Assembly: GCA_964428905.1 (NCBI GenBank)
Contig: CAYSAA010000138.1
Location: 1 to 33,376, forward strand
Source of the DNA: CAYSAA01 sp964428905
GTDB taxonomy: Bacteria; Atribacterota; Phoenicimicrobiia; Phoenicimicrobiales; Stramentimicrobiaceae
Direction of reading: 5' to 3'
DNA length: 33,376 bases
Shown here: piece after piece, positions 32,714-33,376 of the stretch
How positions within the stretch are numbered: the first letter of the stretch is position 1
Layout: each line of letters opens with the position of its first letter
The notes under the pieces: model-generated
Databases searched by the model: none
Told to the model about the DNA's origin: nothing
Seen by the model: only the letters and a program-made list of their open reading frames with translations
Translations under genes and position numbers: made by a program

Positions 32714-33238
32714 TTACTTAAGATTCAAAACATAGTACTCTTCAACTAAATGGTGACCCCAAAGATAATTCTTCTTTTTCTCCCCTAATTTAAAGCCATT
32801 TGCCTGGTAAATTGTTCTTGCCGCATCAAGATGGTTCAATGTCCAGAGAAAAACTTTTTCATATCCGGCTTGCTGGCAAAACCCTATTGACTTTCTAAAT
32901 AACAGTTTCCCTAATTTTAATCCTTGATAGTTGGGATGTACCAAAAACCAGCGTAACTGAGCCTGTTTGTTATCCCTTTCTAAAATAGCAATTGAACCAA
33001 CCACAACGCCTTTGTTCTCTGCAATCCATATGCAACTTTTCCCGGGTTGATATTTATTAGCAAATTCTGCCAGTCCTTCAGCAATATAAGCTTCAAACTC
33101 ATGATTAAATCCATATTCCTGATAATAAACCTGACCATGGAGGAACAATACCTTACCCATATCGCCATATTGAAAATTATTGTGAATATCAATACCAGAA
33201 ATGTCAGGTAAAAGATTTTGATTAGAACTGGAAGTCAT
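32714..33238 (-). CDS. GNAT-family N-acetyltransferase
   Basis: 174 residues with one GNAT fold. Motif A is LRWFLVHPNYQGLKLGKLLFRKSI (acetyl-CoA pyrophosphate loop, Gln-x-x-x-x-Gly), motif B is VFLWTLNHLDAARTIYQANGF. The N-terminal portion (GKVLFLHGQVYYQEYGF) matches a subgroup often seen fused to MarR regulators, but no MarR domain is present. Substrate unknown. GAGGAGG precedes the ATG at 33238. It lies directly downstream of tRNA-Ser, 46 bases away. Confidence 0.88.
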   Translation of the reverse strand: MTSSSNQNLLPDISGIDIHNNFQYGDMGKVLFLHGQVYYQEYGFNHEFEAYIAEGLAEFANKYQPGKSCIWIAENKGVVVGSIAILERDNKQAQLRWFLVHPNYQGLKLGKLLFRKSIGFCQQAGYEKVFLWTLNHLDAARTIYQANGFKLGEKKKNYLWGHHLVEEYYVLNLK

Positions 33239-33284
33239 TATAACCTCCTCAAATGAATATAAAAATGAAGAATAAATAAAAAAA

Positions 33285-33376
33285 TGGCGGAGAGAGAGGG
33301 ATTCGAACCCTCGGAGCAGACTTAAAATCCGCTCAATTGCTTAGCAGGCAACCACCTTCGGCCACTCGGTCATCTC
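33285..33376 (-). tRNA. tRNA-Ser(GCU), 5' end cut by the window
   Basis: On the minus strand the sequence forms a class II tRNA: D arm from ACCGAGTGG, anticodon stem GTTGC/GCAAT around loop CTGCTAA (anticodon GCU, reading AGC/AGU), a long variable arm typical of tRNA-Ser, T arm GAGGGTTCGAATCCCTC, acceptor 3' strand TCTCTCC, discriminator G and an encoded CCA (33285-33287). The matching 5' strand GGAGAGA lacks its first three bases, which lie past the window end. A run of seven T follows the CCA and may end transcription. Confidence 0.96.

Noticed and set aside
1..33376. CRISPR array, phage attachment site or replication origin
   Set aside because: No regularly spaced direct repeats, no integrase or DnaA-box cluster was seen anywhere in the window.

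Overview
The window looks like a chromosomal segment of an AT-rich, anaerobic bacterium. Pointers to anaerobic, sodium-linked energetics are a pyruvate:ferredoxin oxidoreductase with its dihydroorotate-dehydrogenase-like partner, an acetate kinase, and a complete N-type (AtpDCQRBEFAG) rotary ATPase whose c subunit carries a Na+-type ligand set. PstS has a cleavable signal peptide but no usable lipobox, which favours a cell with a periplasm and outer membrane. A candidate lineage such as Atribacterota would fit, but this is a guess and nothing in the window proves it. Almost all genes are on the minus strand; the SNF2 helicase and murD are the clear exceptions.

Layout by coordinate: (1) 1-422, 5' part of ackA. 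(2) 915-8123, a phosphate-starvation module read leftward in the order phoP-phoR-arsC-pstS-pstC-pstA-pstB-phoU. Four 11-bp-spaced TTAACA-like repeats lie immediately before pstS and overlap the arsC stop codon. (3) 8146-9012, a REP-associated tyrosine transposase (RAYT) element with 14-bp inverted ends, inserted just upstream of phoP; a third copy of its right end lies alone near 13.2 kb. (4) 9075-12698 (+), a fused SWIM zinc-finger/SNF2 helicase. Tail to tail with it is a 46-codon small gene with a good promoter and an operator-like palindrome. (5) 13366-14775 (+), a stand-alone murD. (6) 14780-18526 (-), an N-terminal-nucleophile hydrolase of proteasome type with a predicted Ser nucleophile, two membrane proteins, a nitroreductase, a 26-codon membrane peptide and lgt. 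(7) 18587-23224 (-), PFOR plus DHOD-like gene, ending in an intrinsic terminator. (8) 23277-23652, a gutted copper P-type ATPase. (9) 23701-30359 (-), the N-ATPase operon. (10) 30658-33376 (-), pyruvate kinase, a PspC-domain protein, a GNAT acetyltransferase and tRNA-Ser(GCU).

How the parts work together: PhoR/PhoP would sense phosphate limitation and activate pstSCAB-phoU through the repeat box, while ArsC would convert arsenate that enters by the Pst transporter. PFOR oxidises pyruvate to acetyl-CoA, acetate kinase and pyruvate kinase make ATP, and the N-ATPase exchanges ATP for an ion gradient (inference: Na+ export). Points most worth checking are the Ser-nucleophile proteasome-like protein, the atpR gene without a standard start codon, the RAYT insertion that appears to supply the phoPR promoter, the regulated 46-aa gene, and a pyruvate kinase with residues of the K+-independent class.
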